From Mycolicibacterium tokaiense (lineage in GTDB: Bacteria; Actinomycetota; Actinomycetes; Mycobacteriales; Mycobacteriaceae), in assembly GCF_010725885.1 (NCBI RefSeq), contig NZ_AP022600.1, forward strand, positions 4,836,001 to 4,900,000: a stretch of DNA of 64,000 nucleotides, read 5' to 3'. Made by a program: the position numbers and the translations under genes. Of the stretch, positions 1-8,387 are shown one piece after another (within the stretch, counting starts at the first letter, position 1; each line of letters begins with the position of its first letter). The notes below the pieces were generated by a model that ran no database searches, was not told the origin of the DNA, and saw nothing but the letters and a program-made list of their open reading frames with translations.

Positions 1-127
1 GGTCCTGATTCGCGCGGTCCCGGTCCAGGACATCGGCAGCAAGGGTCTGGGCCACCTCGGCGGCCACGGCATCCCAGTGTCCGGTTTCGGTGTCGTCCAG
101 CGGGGTGGTCCAGGGCGTACGCGACAT
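1..127 (-). CDS. Acyl-CoA dehydrogenase-like / DszC-type flavin monooxygenase, N-terminal fragment
   Basis: Only the first 42 codons lie inside the window; the gene runs off the left edge. From the ATG at 127 the protein begins MSRTPWTTPLDDTETGHWD and continues with an Ala-rich helix (residues about 18-37). This resembles the N-terminal helix of DszC/SfnB-type flavin-dependent monooxygenases in the acyl-CoA dehydrogenase fold, but no catalytic residue is visible. It diverges from a full-length member of the same fold starting at 229, with about 100 bp between them, so the two may share a control region. The assignment rests on weak N-terminal similarity and on context. Confidence 0.45.
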   Translation of the reverse strand, partial: MSRTPWTTPLDDTETGHWDAVAAEVAQTLAADVLDRDRANQD

Positions 128-228
128 GAGCGACGAGCGTAGTGCCGCCGGTGCCCTCGGTACCCAGTTCTATTCTGCGAGAACTTAATCAAACGGCACC
201 GCTGGTCGGCCCATGGAGCGCTGATTGA

Positions 229-1407
229 ATGGGCGGCGTGAGTGTGCGAGAGAAGTGGGCGGCGGTGATCTCGGCTGCGGCCGCGGGGGACGTGGCGCAG
301 CGGGATCGCGCCCGAGAGTTGCCGTTCGCGTCGATCGATGTGCTCAAGTCGGCGGGCTTCGGGGCGCTGCGGGTTCCCGAGGAGTTCGGTGGTGCCGGAC
401 TGCGGTGGGTCGACATCGTCCCGCTCTGGATCGACCTCGCCGCTGCGGATGCGAACCTGACCCAGGCGCTACGTGGACATTTCACGTTCGTCGAGGACCT
501 GCTGTTCCGCCACCGCCGCGGGCAGGATCAGAGCCGATGGTTCGAGCGGTTTGTCGCGGGCGAGATCGTCGGGAACGCGTGGACGGAGATCGGGACCACC
601 ACGATCGGTGACCTGGCGACCGTGTTGCGCACCAACGGGGATCACCACCTGCTCACCGGGCGCAAGTTCTACACCACCGGAACGATCTTCGCTGAGTGGG
701 CCGACGTCACCGCCACCCTCGACGGCACCCACGTGGTGGCCGCCGTGCGCACCGGCCAGCCGGGCGTCCGGGTGCTCGACGACTGGGACGGCTTCGGGCA
801 GCGCGGGACCGGCAGCGGCACCGCCGAGTTCACCGACGCGCGGGTGGAGTTCGACGATGTGCTGCCGTTCGACCAACGCCACCCGTATCAGACTGCGCTC
901 TATCAGGTGAACCTGGTGGCGACGCTGGCCGGGATCGCCGCCGCGGTGCACCGCGATGTCATCGCCGAGGTGCAGGGGCGCACCAGAAACTATTCGCACG
1001 CCAACAGCAGCCGAGTGCGGGACGACCCGCAGGTTCTCGGACTCATCGGAGAGATATCGGCGACGGCGTACGCCGCCGAAGCTGTGGCGGTGCGGGCTGC
1101 CGAGGCGCTGGACAATGCGGCGGTCTCGTCGGATGACCATTCGGCTACTGAACGCGCCGAGCTGGAGGCCACTGCCGCGCAGGTGGCGGTCTCTCGAATG
1201 GTGCTGAGGTCCACGTCGGATTTGTTCGACGCGCTGGGCGCCTCCGCGACGTCCGCCTCGCGTGCCTTGGATCGGCACTGGCGCAACGCCCGAACTGTCG
1301 CGTCGCACAATCCTCGGATCTTCAAGGCCCGCGTTCTGGGCGCTCACGACGTGAACGGCACCCCGCCCCCGTATGCGTGGGCCATCGGGACGACCGCGGC
1401 CAAATAG
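229..1407 (+). CDS. Acyl-CoA dehydrogenase-fold flavoprotein (DszC/SfnB-like monooxygenase)
   Basis: The 392-residue protein has the three-part acyl-CoA dehydrogenase layout: an N-terminal helical domain with 'GFGALRVPEEFGGAG' (about 38-52), a middle beta-domain with 'RKFYTTGTIFAEWADV' (about 145-160) and a C-terminal helical domain. The middle-domain motif and the absence of the usual catalytic Glu context fit the DszC/SfnB branch, which uses reduced flavin and O2 to oxidise sulfur or nitrogen compounds rather than acyl-CoA. The ATG at 229 is chosen; a GTG at 238 in the same frame is possible. The divergent fragment at 1-127 is probably a sister enzyme. The true substrate cannot be read from sequence. 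Confidence 0.72.
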   Translation: MGGVSVREKWAAVISAAAAGDVAQRDRARELPFASIDVLKSAGFGALRVPEEFGGAGLRWVDIVPLWIDLAAADANLTQALRGHFTFVEDLLFRHRRGQDQSRWFERFVAGEIVGNAWTEIGTTTIGDLATVLRTNGDHHLLTGRKFYTTGTIFAEWADVTATLDGTHVVAAVRTGQPGVRVLDDWDGFGQRGTGSGTAEFTDARVEFDDVLPFDQRHPYQTALYQVNLVATLAGIAAAVHRDVIAEVQGRTRNYSHANSSRVRDDPQVLGLIGEISATAYAAEAVAVRAAEALDNAAVSSDDHSATERAELEATAAQVAVSRMVLRSTSDLFDALGASATSASRALDRHWRNARTVASHNPRIFKARVLGAHDVNGTPPPYAWAIGTTAAK

Positions 1408-1458
1408 TGCTGCCAATGTCCTATTTTTGCTGGCAGACGCGGTGCGACGATGATAAAA

Positions 1459-1474
1459 TCGAATGTATGTTCGA
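1459..1474 (+). promoter_or_regulatory. LexA-type SOS box overlapping the DUF222 gene start
   Basis: TCGAATGTATGTTCGA matches the mycobacterial LexA consensus TCGAAC-N4-GTTCGA at 11 of 12 positions; only the sixth base differs. The ATG of the downstream HNH gene (1467) lies inside the spacer and right half, so bound LexA would cover the initiation site. Several M. tuberculosis 13E12-family genes are known LexA targets, so this placement is expected for an active family member. Confidence 0.72.
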
Positions 1475-3119
1475 AGGATGCGATCCCGGAGCGCTGCTCA
1501 CCGAGGTGGAGTGCACCCGCCTTGATGAGTCGGCGGTGTGGGCGCATCGGATGGCCGCCATCGCCGCGCTGCTGGCCCAGCGGATGAACGAAGGCTACGA
1601 CCAACAAGCCCTGCTACCCGACGGTGATCCCGGCTTCGGGTTGATCTCCGGGTTCGTGCGCACCGCCGCCGAAGTCGGGCCCGCGTTGGGGGTGCCGCCG
1701 GCGGTGGCCATGAAAGTCGTCGGTTATGCCGATGCGTTGGAGGAGCGGTTGCCGCAGATCTACGGCCTGCTGGCCTCCGGGCGGTTGGACTGGGAGTCCA
1801 CCAAACTGATCGTCAACCGCACAGCACAGGTGTCCGACACCGCAATCCGGGATGTGGACCGCAATCTGGCGGCGAAGATCGCGACCTGGGACTGCTGGTC
1901 GCGGACCCGGCTGCAGGGCGCGGTGGATCGGGCGATCCTGCACGTCGATCCCGAGGGTGCGAAAGAGCGTCGGGTCGCCGCGGACACCGAACGCCGGGTC
2001 AGCGCGAAGGCGCTGCCCAACGGGATGGGTGAGATCCGCCTGTATGCCGGCGCTCCGGTGATCGCGAAAGTGGATGCGCGGCTGGATCAGATGGCCAAGG
2101 CGGTGTGCGCCCAGGATCCGCGAACGTTGGTGCAGCGGCGGGTGGATGCGGCGGAGGCCATCGCCGACGGCAGCTTTGTGTTGGCGTGTGCGTGCGGGCT
2201 GGAGGACTGCCCGGCACCGAAACCCACCACGGACGCGACTGCGGGCGCGGCGGCGCAGTACGTCATCAACGTGATCGCCCCCGCCGCCACCGTCACCGGC
2301 GACAGCGACGAACCCGGCTTCCTGCAGGGCTACGGGGTGATCGACGCCGACCAGGTACGCGAACTCGTTGACCAACCGGGCACCGTGTGCCGCGATGTGC
2401 GCAACCCCGACACCGACCCGAATGCCCCCACCGAAACCCGCGACGGCACCTCGATGCTACTGCGCCACCACTGGTCCGCAGCCATGGACCGCTGGGTCCG
2501 CGTCCGTGGCCTGACATGCTCGTTCCCGTTCTGCAACCAACCCGCCTGGACAGCCGACCTCGACCACAGCATCCCGTTCAACCACCAACATCCGCTGCGC
2601 GGTGGCTGGACCGCCGGGTTCAACCTGGACCCCAAATGCCGCACCCATCATCGCATCAAAACCTTCCTCACCGGCGAAAGCGGCTGGACCACCACACAAC
2701 TCACCGGCGGCACCATCGAATGGACCTCCCCCACCGGCCGGACGTACCGGTCGACTCCGGATGGGGCGGAGTTGTTCGACGACCTCGCCGCAGCGTGCCG
2801 CCCCAAACCGTGGACCCGACCCCGGGACCCCAAAGTCCAGAAAGCCAACCGGATCGCGGCCGCTCGGGCCGGGTTGGCCGCCAAACAAGCCGCCAACCAG
2901 CAGACCCGGTGGATCAACCAGGGGCGGGCACACGAAATTCAGCAGCGGGTGCGGCGCAACGACGTCCGCTTCAAGCGACTGGTCCTCAGTGGCAGGCGCC
3001 GCACCGCCAGCTGGTGCCCCTGGATAAACGATCCGTGGGAAGACGAGTCGATCACCGCCGACTGGCGACCACCACCCCCACCGCCACCGCGCGACGACAG
3101 CGACGAACCACCCTTCTGA
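1467..3119 (+). CDS. HNH endonuclease, 13E12/DUF222 repeat family
   Basis: A long DUF222 domain (about 1-340) is followed by a zinc-ribbon-like HNH nuclease: 'LTCSFPFCNQPAWTADLDH' with the metal-binding pair 'DLDHSIPFNHQHP', and 'GFNLDPKCRTHHRIK' with the closing HH (about residues 350-400). The C terminus is proline-rich with a run of seven Pro. The start at 1467 (MFEGCDPGALL) is chosen because it lies in the SOS box as in other family members; the frame stays open upstream to 1377. The family is repeated and mobile-like in mycobacterial genomes, and its function (DNA-damage-linked nuclease or selfish element) is not settled. The copy appears intact, unlike the second one at 31852-33121. Confidence 0.85.
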   Translation: MFEGCDPGALLTEVECTRLDESAVWAHRMAAIAALLAQRMNEGYDQQALLPDGDPGFGLISGFVRTAAEVGPALGVPPAVAMKVVGYADALEERLPQIYGLLASGRLDWESTKLIVNRTAQVSDTAIRDVDRNLAAKIATWDCWSRTRLQGAVDRAILHVDPEGAKERRVAADTERRVSAKALPNGMGEIRLYAGAPVIAKVDARLDQMAKAVCAQDPRTLVQRRVDAAEAIADGSFVLACACGLEDCPAPKPTTDATAGAAAQYVINVIAPAATVTGDSDEPGFLQGYGVIDADQVRELVDQPGTVCRDVRNPDTDPNAPTETRDGTSMLLRHHWSAAMDRWVRVRGLTCSFPFCNQPAWTADLDHSIPFNHQHPLRGGWTAGFNLDPKCRTHHRIKTFLTGESGWTTTQLTGGTIEWTSPTGRTYRSTPDGAELFDDLAAACRPKPWTRPRDPKVQKANRIAAARAGLAAKQAANQQTRWINQGRAHEIQQRVRRNDVRFKRLVLSGRRRTASWCPWINDPWEDESITADWRPPPPPPPRDDSDEPPF

Positions 3120-3126
3120 CGGGTGA

Positions 3127-4179
3127 TCAGGCGACGCGCTGCCCGTCGCCGGTATTGAAGACGTGGGCACGACCGGGACGCACCCGCACCGATACGGGAG
3201 CTCCCGGAGTCAGCGTAGAGCTCCACGCCGCGGCCTCCACCACCGCGGTGAGCCGATGCTCCCCCACCGTGACGATGACGACGTAGCGGGGGCCCAGGAG
3301 TTCGACCAGTTCCACGGTTCCATCGGCAGATTCGGCCGCGGCAGGCTCGATCAGCACATCTTCGGGACGCACGGCGATCGTGACATCACCGATGGCGGTA
3401 ATCGGCCACACGACACCGCCTGAGGTAAACACACCGCCGCGCGCGCTGCCGGTGAGCAGGTTGGCGCTCGGTGACCCGATGAAGCCGGCGACGAAGGTGG
3501 TGGCCGGGCTGCCGTAGAGCTCAGCAGGTGTGCCGCGCTGGGCGATCCGTCCCCCGTCGAGGACCACCAGTTGGTCGGCGATGGTCATCGCCTCCTCCTG
3601 ATCATGGGTCACATACAGGGCGGTGATACCCAGGTCTTGCTGCAACCGCCGGATCTCGGAGCGCAGTTCCACCCGCAGCTTCGCGTCCAGATTGCTCAGC
3701 GGCTCGTCGAACAGGAACAGCGACGGTGTACGCACCAGGGCTCGGGCGATGGCCACGCGCTGCTGCTGACCACCGGAAAGCTGGCGCGGCTTGCGGTCGA
3801 GCAGCGCGGTGATACCCACGCGATCGGCGGCCTGGCGAACCCGTTGAGTGACCTCGTCTTTCGGCACCCGGGCGTTGCGCAGGGGAAAGCCGATGTTGCC
3901 CGCCACGGACAGCTGCGGGTACAGCGCGTAGTTCTGGAACACCATCGCCACGTCCCGGTCCCGCGGCGCCTCGGCAGTGACATCACGCCCGTCGATCAGA
4001 ATGCTGCCACTGTCCGCCGCTTCCAGGCCCGCAGCGATCCGCAGCGTGGTGGACTTGCCGCAGCCCGACGGACCCACCAGGACCGTCAGCGAACCGTCCG
4101 GCAGCTCGAGATCCAGTCCGTCGACCACGGTGTTGCCGCCGAAAGCCTTGGTGATGCCTCGCAACTCGACGGCGCTCAC
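3127..4179 (-). CDS. Sugar ABC importer ATP-binding protein (UgpC/MsmK type)
   Basis: The 350-residue ATPase energises the importer encoded by the three genes upstream of it. Visible motifs are Walker A 'GPSGCGKST' (about 37-45), Q-loop 'VFQNYALYPQLSV', signature 'LSGGQQQRVAIARAL' (about 134-148), Walker B 'LFLFDEPLSNLD' and the H-loop 'YVTHDQEEAM'. A C-terminal TOBE/OB regulatory domain (about 235-350) is typical of the carbohydrate CUT1 class. The GTG at 4179 is chosen because it overlaps the stop of the permease gene (GTGA) and leads directly into the conserved 'SAVELRGITKAFGG'. It is the last gene of the operon and converges on the DUF222 gene. Confidence 0.92.
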   Translation of the reverse strand: MSAVELRGITKAFGGNTVVDGLDLELPDGSLTVLVGPSGCGKSTTLRIAAGLEAADSGSILIDGRDVTAEAPRDRDVAMVFQNYALYPQLSVAGNIGFPLRNARVPKDEVTQRVRQAADRVGITALLDRKPRQLSGGQQQRVAIARALVRTPSLFLFDEPLSNLDAKLRVELRSEIRRLQQDLGITALYVTHDQEEAMTIADQLVVLDGGRIAQRGTPAELYGSPATTFVAGFIGSPSANLLTGSARGGVFTSGGVVWPITAIGDVTIAVRPEDVLIEPAAAESADGTVELVELLGPRYVVIVTVGEHRLTAVVEAAAWSSTLTPGAPVSVRVRPGRAHVFNTGDGQRVA

Positions 4180-4979
4180 TTGGTCGCCCCCACCGACAGA
4201 CCTCCGACCAGGAACCGCTGAGCCGCCAAAGCCAGCACGTAGACCGGCAGAATTCCCAGCAGCCCGGCCGCCGCCTGCTGCCCGAACTGCACATTGCGGT
4301 CGCCCTGGAACAGCGACAAGCCCACCGTCAACGTCTGACTCTCCTTCGTCACCGCCAGGTACACCGCGAACAGGAAATCGTTGTAACTGAGGAAGAACAC
4401 CACCAACAACGCCGCGACGATGCCCGGCCACAGCAGCGGAAGCACGGCCTTACGGAAAGCACCCGCCACAGACAGGCCGTCGATCACCGCGGCCTCGTCG
4501 ATCTCCACCGGAATCCGCCGCACGAACCCGTCCAGCAGCCAGGCCGCCACCGGTACGTTGGCGACGCCGTTGACGACGATCAAACCGAACACGTTGTTGG
4601 TCAGACCCACATCACGCAGCAGGAAGAACAGCGGGATGATCGCCACGATAGGCGGGGCACAGTAACTGGCCAACAACACCGTCAGCAGTTGCTCGCCGCG
4701 GAACCGCCGGGCAGTGAAATATGCTGCCGGCGTGGCGATCACCACCGCGAGCAGGGCCGCACCGATGGCCGAGATCCACGAGTTCTGCAGCATGGTGCCC
4801 AACTCGATGGTGTCGAACACGGATGTGAAGTTGTTCAGCGTCCACGCCGACGGCAGCAGGCTGGAGTTCAGCACATCAGCGGGCGGGCGCACCGCCAGCG
4901 ACACGAGGTAACCGATCGGCACCAGCGCCACCGCCGTGGCGACCAGGAGCACCGCCCACACCACCGGACGCCGGCTCAC
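4176..4979 (-). CDS. Sugar ABC importer permease, MalG/UgpE type
   Basis: The 267-residue inner-membrane protein has about six hydrophobic helices. The first is 'AVLLVATAVALVPIGYLVSLA', and the EAA coupling loop 'EIDEAAVIDGLSVAGAFRKAV' lies at about 177-197 and would contact the ATPase. It starts with GTG at 4979, overlapping the previous permease stop by 4 nt, and ends overlapping the ATPase start. This arrangement implies translational coupling. Family knowledge places it as the second subunit of a CUT1 carbohydrate importer. Confidence 0.9.
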   Translation of the reverse strand: MSRRPVVWAVLLVATAVALVPIGYLVSLAVRPPADVLNSSLLPSAWTLNNFTSVFDTIELGTMLQNSWISAIGAALLAVVIATPAAYFTARRFRGEQLLTVLLASYCAPPIVAIIPLFFLLRDVGLTNNVFGLIVVNGVANVPVAAWLLDGFVRRIPVEIDEAAVIDGLSVAGAFRKAVLPLLWPGIVAALLVVFFLSYNDFLFAVYLAVTKESQTLTVGLSLFQGDRNVQFGQQAAAGLLGILPVYVLALAAQRFLVGGLSVGATK

Positions 4980-5848
4980 TGCTGTTCCCCCTGCACGGCG
5001 CGGGCCCGCATGGCCGTCACGACGGTCGCCACGGCGCCGACCACCGTCGCGAACACCAGCGTCTGAACAGCCGCGGCACCCATGTCAAAGCTGCCGCGCA
5101 GACCCGTCTGATAGATGACGAACGGTGACAGGGTGGTCGCGAAACCGGGTCCGCCCGAGGTGATCACGACGATCAGATCGAAGACCTTGTAGCCGATGAC
5201 GAGTTCCAGCACCGCCACCGCCCAGACGGTGGGGGCGATCGCCGGCCAGGTCACCGTGGTGAACGTGCGCCAGGCGCCTGCACCGTCGATGCGCGCCGAT
5301 TCCACCAGTTCGGGGCGCACCACCCCGAGTGCGGCGAACACCACCAGCACCGCGAACGGCACCCACTGCCAGATGTGGATCACCAGCAGCACCAGGAAAG
5401 CGCCGACGCCGGAGCCCAGCGGATTCGCCCCGGCCAGGCCCACCGCCGCGAACACATTCGCCAGCCCACCGCCCACCGGCGCCAGCAGCAGTTTCCACGC
5501 CACACCGATGAGCACTGGCGCCGTGACCAGGGGCAGCAGCAGCAACGCCCCCACCACACCGAATCGGGCACCCCTGGCTCGCAGCAACACGGCGATCACG
5601 GTTCCGATACCGGTGGTCAACACCGCCGCCAGCACCGCAAAGACGGTCGACTTCCCCAGCGACGGCGTGAAAGCCGGCGCTGCGAAAGCAGTCCGGACGT
5701 TGTCGATCCCGCTGAACGCACGCAGGGGGTGGGCCAGTGAGGAATCCGTGAACGCCAGGCCGAGCAGATACACCGTGGGATAGCCGAGGAACAGCACCAG
5801 TCCGGCAATGGCCGGCAGCGCCAGCCACAGCGGGACGCGTCGCATCAT
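4976..5848 (-). CDS. Sugar ABC importer permease, MalF/UgpA type
   Basis: About 290 residues with six predicted membrane helices, beginning 'RRVPLWLALPAIAGLVLFLG'. The EAA-type loop 'ELVESARIDGAGAWRTFTTV' at about 188-207 docks on the ATPase. I chose the ATG at 5848 because ATGA overlaps the stop of the binding-protein gene; a TTG at 5866 is open in frame but would overlap further. It pairs with the MalG-type permease downstream to make the membrane channel of the importer. Confidence 0.9.
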   Translation of the reverse strand: MMRRVPLWLALPAIAGLVLFLGYPTVYLLGLAFTDSSLAHPLRAFSGIDNVRTAFAAPAFTPSLGKSTVFAVLAAVLTTGIGTVIAVLLRARGARFGVVGALLLLPLVTAPVLIGVAWKLLLAPVGGGLANVFAAVGLAGANPLGSGVGAFLVLLVIHIWQWVPFAVLVVFAALGVVRPELVESARIDGAGAWRTFTTVTWPAIAPTVWAVAVLELVIGYKVFDLIVVITSGGPGFATTLSPFVIYQTGLRGSFDMGAAAVQTLVFATVVGAVATVVTAMRARAVQGEQQ

Positions 5849-7197
5849 GAAGCGGCGCTCTCCCAACTACTCTGGGCGTTCTCCAGCGACTGATCCACCG
5901 TCTGGGTCCCCGCGATGGCCAACGCCAGCTGATCCACCAGGTCTTGCAACAACTTCGGCGCACCGGCCTGCTTGGGCCACACCAGCGGGTCACCGTTGAG
6001 GCCGGCCCGGATCGGCTCCACCGCAGCCGTCACCACCTTGGCGTAGCCGTCGGAATCCAGCACCTCCCCGCGCACGGGGTCGATGCCGGCGCCGGCGGTC
6101 GAGGACACCGCAAGGTTCTGCGGCCCGGCAGTAGCCCAGTTCAGGAAGGCTGCAGCGGCGTCCTGCTGCTGCGACGCCGTCGAAATACCCAGGCCGAACC
6201 CGGCGTCGAGCGCTGTCCGCGGCGTGGTGTTGGTACCCCCGACCGGCAATGACACCGCGCCCCATCGGCCGGCGATCTTCGAGGCCGTCGGGTCCTCGGC
6301 GCGCAGTGCCATGTCGGTCCAGGTGTCCAGCAAGGCACCCTGGCCGGACAGGAACGACTGATTCGCCTGATCGAACCCGACCTGCAGTGGGGTGGGCAGT
6401 GCCACGGGGGCGACGTCCACCAGATGCTGTAGAGCGGCGCGGGAGGCGTCCGACGTCAGATCGGGCTTGCCGTCGGCATCGAGCAGGTTGCCGCCGTAGC
6501 CGGTGAGCCGGTTGATGTACGAGCAGCCGAGGATCATGGGCACCTGCTGGCCGGACACGATGGCCCCGTACGCGGCCCCCCGGGCGTCCGTGGTGATCTT
6601 GGCTGCCACGTCGTCGTACTCGTCCCAGGTGGTGGGCGGCTCGACGCCGTAACGGTCCAGCAGTTCGGCGTTGTAGAAGAGGATGTGGACGTCGCCGTCG
6701 TAGGGCAATCCGTAGCGTTTGTCGTCGAGCAGGGTGTACGGGTCATAGATCGACGGCAGGTAACCCGCGACCCCGATGCCGTCGGCGTTGGCGTCGATCC
6801 ACTGGGTCAGATCGACCAGCGCGCCGGCGTCCACCAGGTCCCCCAGGCCGAAATAGAAGTAATCGAAGACGTCGAATTCCCCAGTGCCGCTCTGCACGTC
6901 GAGGATCTGCTTGCTGGTCAGCTGGTCATATGGCGCCGCGGTGACTTCCAGGGTGCCGCCCGTCGCCGCGTTCCATGCCGGCGCCAGGACGTCGCGGAAC
7001 GAGGTCACGTGCGGTTGGTTGACCAGAAGTCGTAGTGTCACCCCGTCGAATTTGCCTGTCAGCGCCGTGTTTTCGGCGAGGGCATTGCCGCCGCCGGATG
7101 ATCCGCACGCGGCCAGCGTGGGTGCCAAGGCGGCAGCACCGCCGGCCAGGGCGAGCAACTGCAGAGCGCGCCGCCGGGAAAGAACCTGTTGGGTCAC
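5845..7197 (-). CDS. Family 1 extracellular solute-binding lipoprotein (sugar ABC importer)
   Basis: The N terminus has a twin-arginine and lipoprotein pattern, 'LSRRRALQLLALAGG' then lipobox 'LAAC' (Cys at about residue 31), so the mature protein should be a membrane-anchored receptor. The body has the family 1 sugar-binding signature 'YGLPYDGDVHILFYNAELL' and 'PPTTWDEY'. Length (about 450) is normal. The GTG at 7197 is chosen because it leaves a signal peptide of ordinary length; a TTG at 7239 is the alternative. The order receptor-permease-permease-ATPase with 4-nt overlaps is a complete importer. The sugar is not identifiable, and no regulator is encoded in the operon. Confidence 0.9.
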   Translation of the reverse strand: MTQQVLSRRRALQLLALAGGAAALAPTLAACGSSGGGNALAENTALTGKFDGVTLRLLVNQPHVTSFRDVLAPAWNAATGGTLEVTAAPYDQLTSKQILDVQSGTGEFDVFDYFYFGLGDLVDAGALVDLTQWIDANADGIGVAGYLPSIYDPYTLLDDKRYGLPYDGDVHILFYNAELLDRYGVEPPTTWDEYDDVAAKITTDARGAAYGAIVSGQQVPMILGCSYINRLTGYGGNLLDADGKPDLTSDASRAALQHLVDVAPVALPTPLQVGFDQANQSFLSGQGALLDTWTDMALRAEDPTASKIAGRWGAVSLPVGGTNTTPRTALDAGFGLGISTASQQQDAAAAFLNWATAGPQNLAVSSTAGAGIDPVRGEVLDSDGYAKVVTAAVEPIRAGLNGDPLVWPKQAGAPKLLQDLVDQLALAIAGTQTVDQSLENAQSSWESAAS

Positions 7198-7417
7198 GGA
7201 AACGCAGGGTACAAATGGGGCTGCCGCGCGGCGAGACAAAAACTCACCGGGATCCTGACCGCCAGTGAGACTCCGTACCCATTTGCGGCTCTGCTATGCC
7301 CGATCCGACAATCGTCACAAATCAGGTTGTGCACCCCCCGTGCCCGGGTAGGCAACTTACATGCGCATCAGCGCTGTTGAATACATCTATCGACTCGACC
7401 ACGGGAGAGAGCCGAAC

Positions 7418-8380
7418 ATGACCACAATCGCCAAAACCACTTTGATCGCCCAGCTGCGCGCGGTGCTGGACCTCACGCACACCGAGATCCAGGTCGCCGA
7501 AACTCGCGTGGCGCAGGCCCGCACCGACGCCGTCCGGACCGAGCTGGAGCAGAACGCCGCCAACGGGCGGCTGCGGGCAGAGGCCGTGGAGCAGGCCATC
7601 CGGGACCTCGGTGGTTTTCCCGACGTCATCGGACCGCTCCTGGGCCGCGCGGCAGCAGCCGTCAAGGCACTGACCGAGCAGGCGGCGCCGTTTGACGAAG
7701 CTCTGCTGGGCGACCTGGCGTTGGAAGACCAGCTGCTGGACCGCTCGCGCTACATCAAGGCACTGGCCGTCGCCGCGAAGGAACCCGACGTCGTGGCGCT
7801 TGCCGACCAGCTCATCGCGGCGCATTCTGCCACGGTGACCTGGCTGACCACGGTGCTGGCTGAGGATGCCCTCGGCGGTCCGGCGGCACTGCGGCGGACG
7901 CCGGTGCAGGCCGTGGCCGGACTGGCCGTCAAGTTGGCCAACCTCCCGGTCACCTGGTCCTACCGCGCCGCCGACCGTGCGGTTGATTCGCTGCGCAACA
8001 CCCGGCCGGCGCTGCAGAATCTGCGTGAACGCGGCGGTCGCGCCGGTGAAATCACCGGTAAGGCGGTTGCGGCTGCCCGTGACGGTGCACTGTTGAGCGC
8101 CGAGAAGACCGTGCGTCGCGAGGGTGCCGCCGACGCCGCCGATGCACTGCACAGCGTCCGCGCCGGAGCCGGTGTGGTCGACGACAGCGAACTGCCCATC
8201 ACCGGGTACGACGAGCTGAACCAGACCGACGCCATCGCTGCCGTCAAGGAACTCGACGATCCCGCCGACATCCGTGTGATCGTCGCCTACGAGGAGGCCC
8301 ACAAGGATCGGGCCCGGGTGGTGTCGGCAGCGCAGACCCGTATTGCCGCCATTGCTCAGGAGGTCGTCGGCATCAGCTGA
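7418..8380 (+). CDS. Ferritin-like helical-bundle protein with C-terminal actinobacterial helical motif
   Basis: Residues about 1-160 form long amphipathic helices reminiscent of ferritin-like/DUF892 bundles ('LDLTHTEIQVAETRVAQA', 'LRAEAVEQAIRDLGGFP'). Residues about 250-320 carry 'LPITGYDELNQTDAIAAV' and 'VIVAYEEAHKDRARVV', a short helical module seen at the C terminus of many actinobacterial lipid-droplet or stress proteins. The ATG at 7418 follows GGGAGAGA by about 8 nt; an upstream start at 7361 is less likely. Iron binding is not proven because a full di-iron Glu/His set is not obvious. Confidence 0.6.
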   Translation: MTTIAKTTLIAQLRAVLDLTHTEIQVAETRVAQARTDAVRTELEQNAANGRLRAEAVEQAIRDLGGFPDVIGPLLGRAAAAVKALTEQAAPFDEALLGDLALEDQLLDRSRYIKALAVAAKEPDVVALADQLIAAHSATVTWLTTVLAEDALGGPAALRRTPVQAVAGLAVKLANLPVTWSYRAADRAVDSLRNTRPALQNLRERGGRAGEITGKAVAAARDGALLSAEKTVRREGAADAADALHSVRAGAGVVDDSELPITGYDELNQTDAIAAVKELDDPADIRVIVAYEEAHKDRARVVSAAQTRIAAIAQEVVGIS

Positions 8381-8387
8381 TGTCGAC

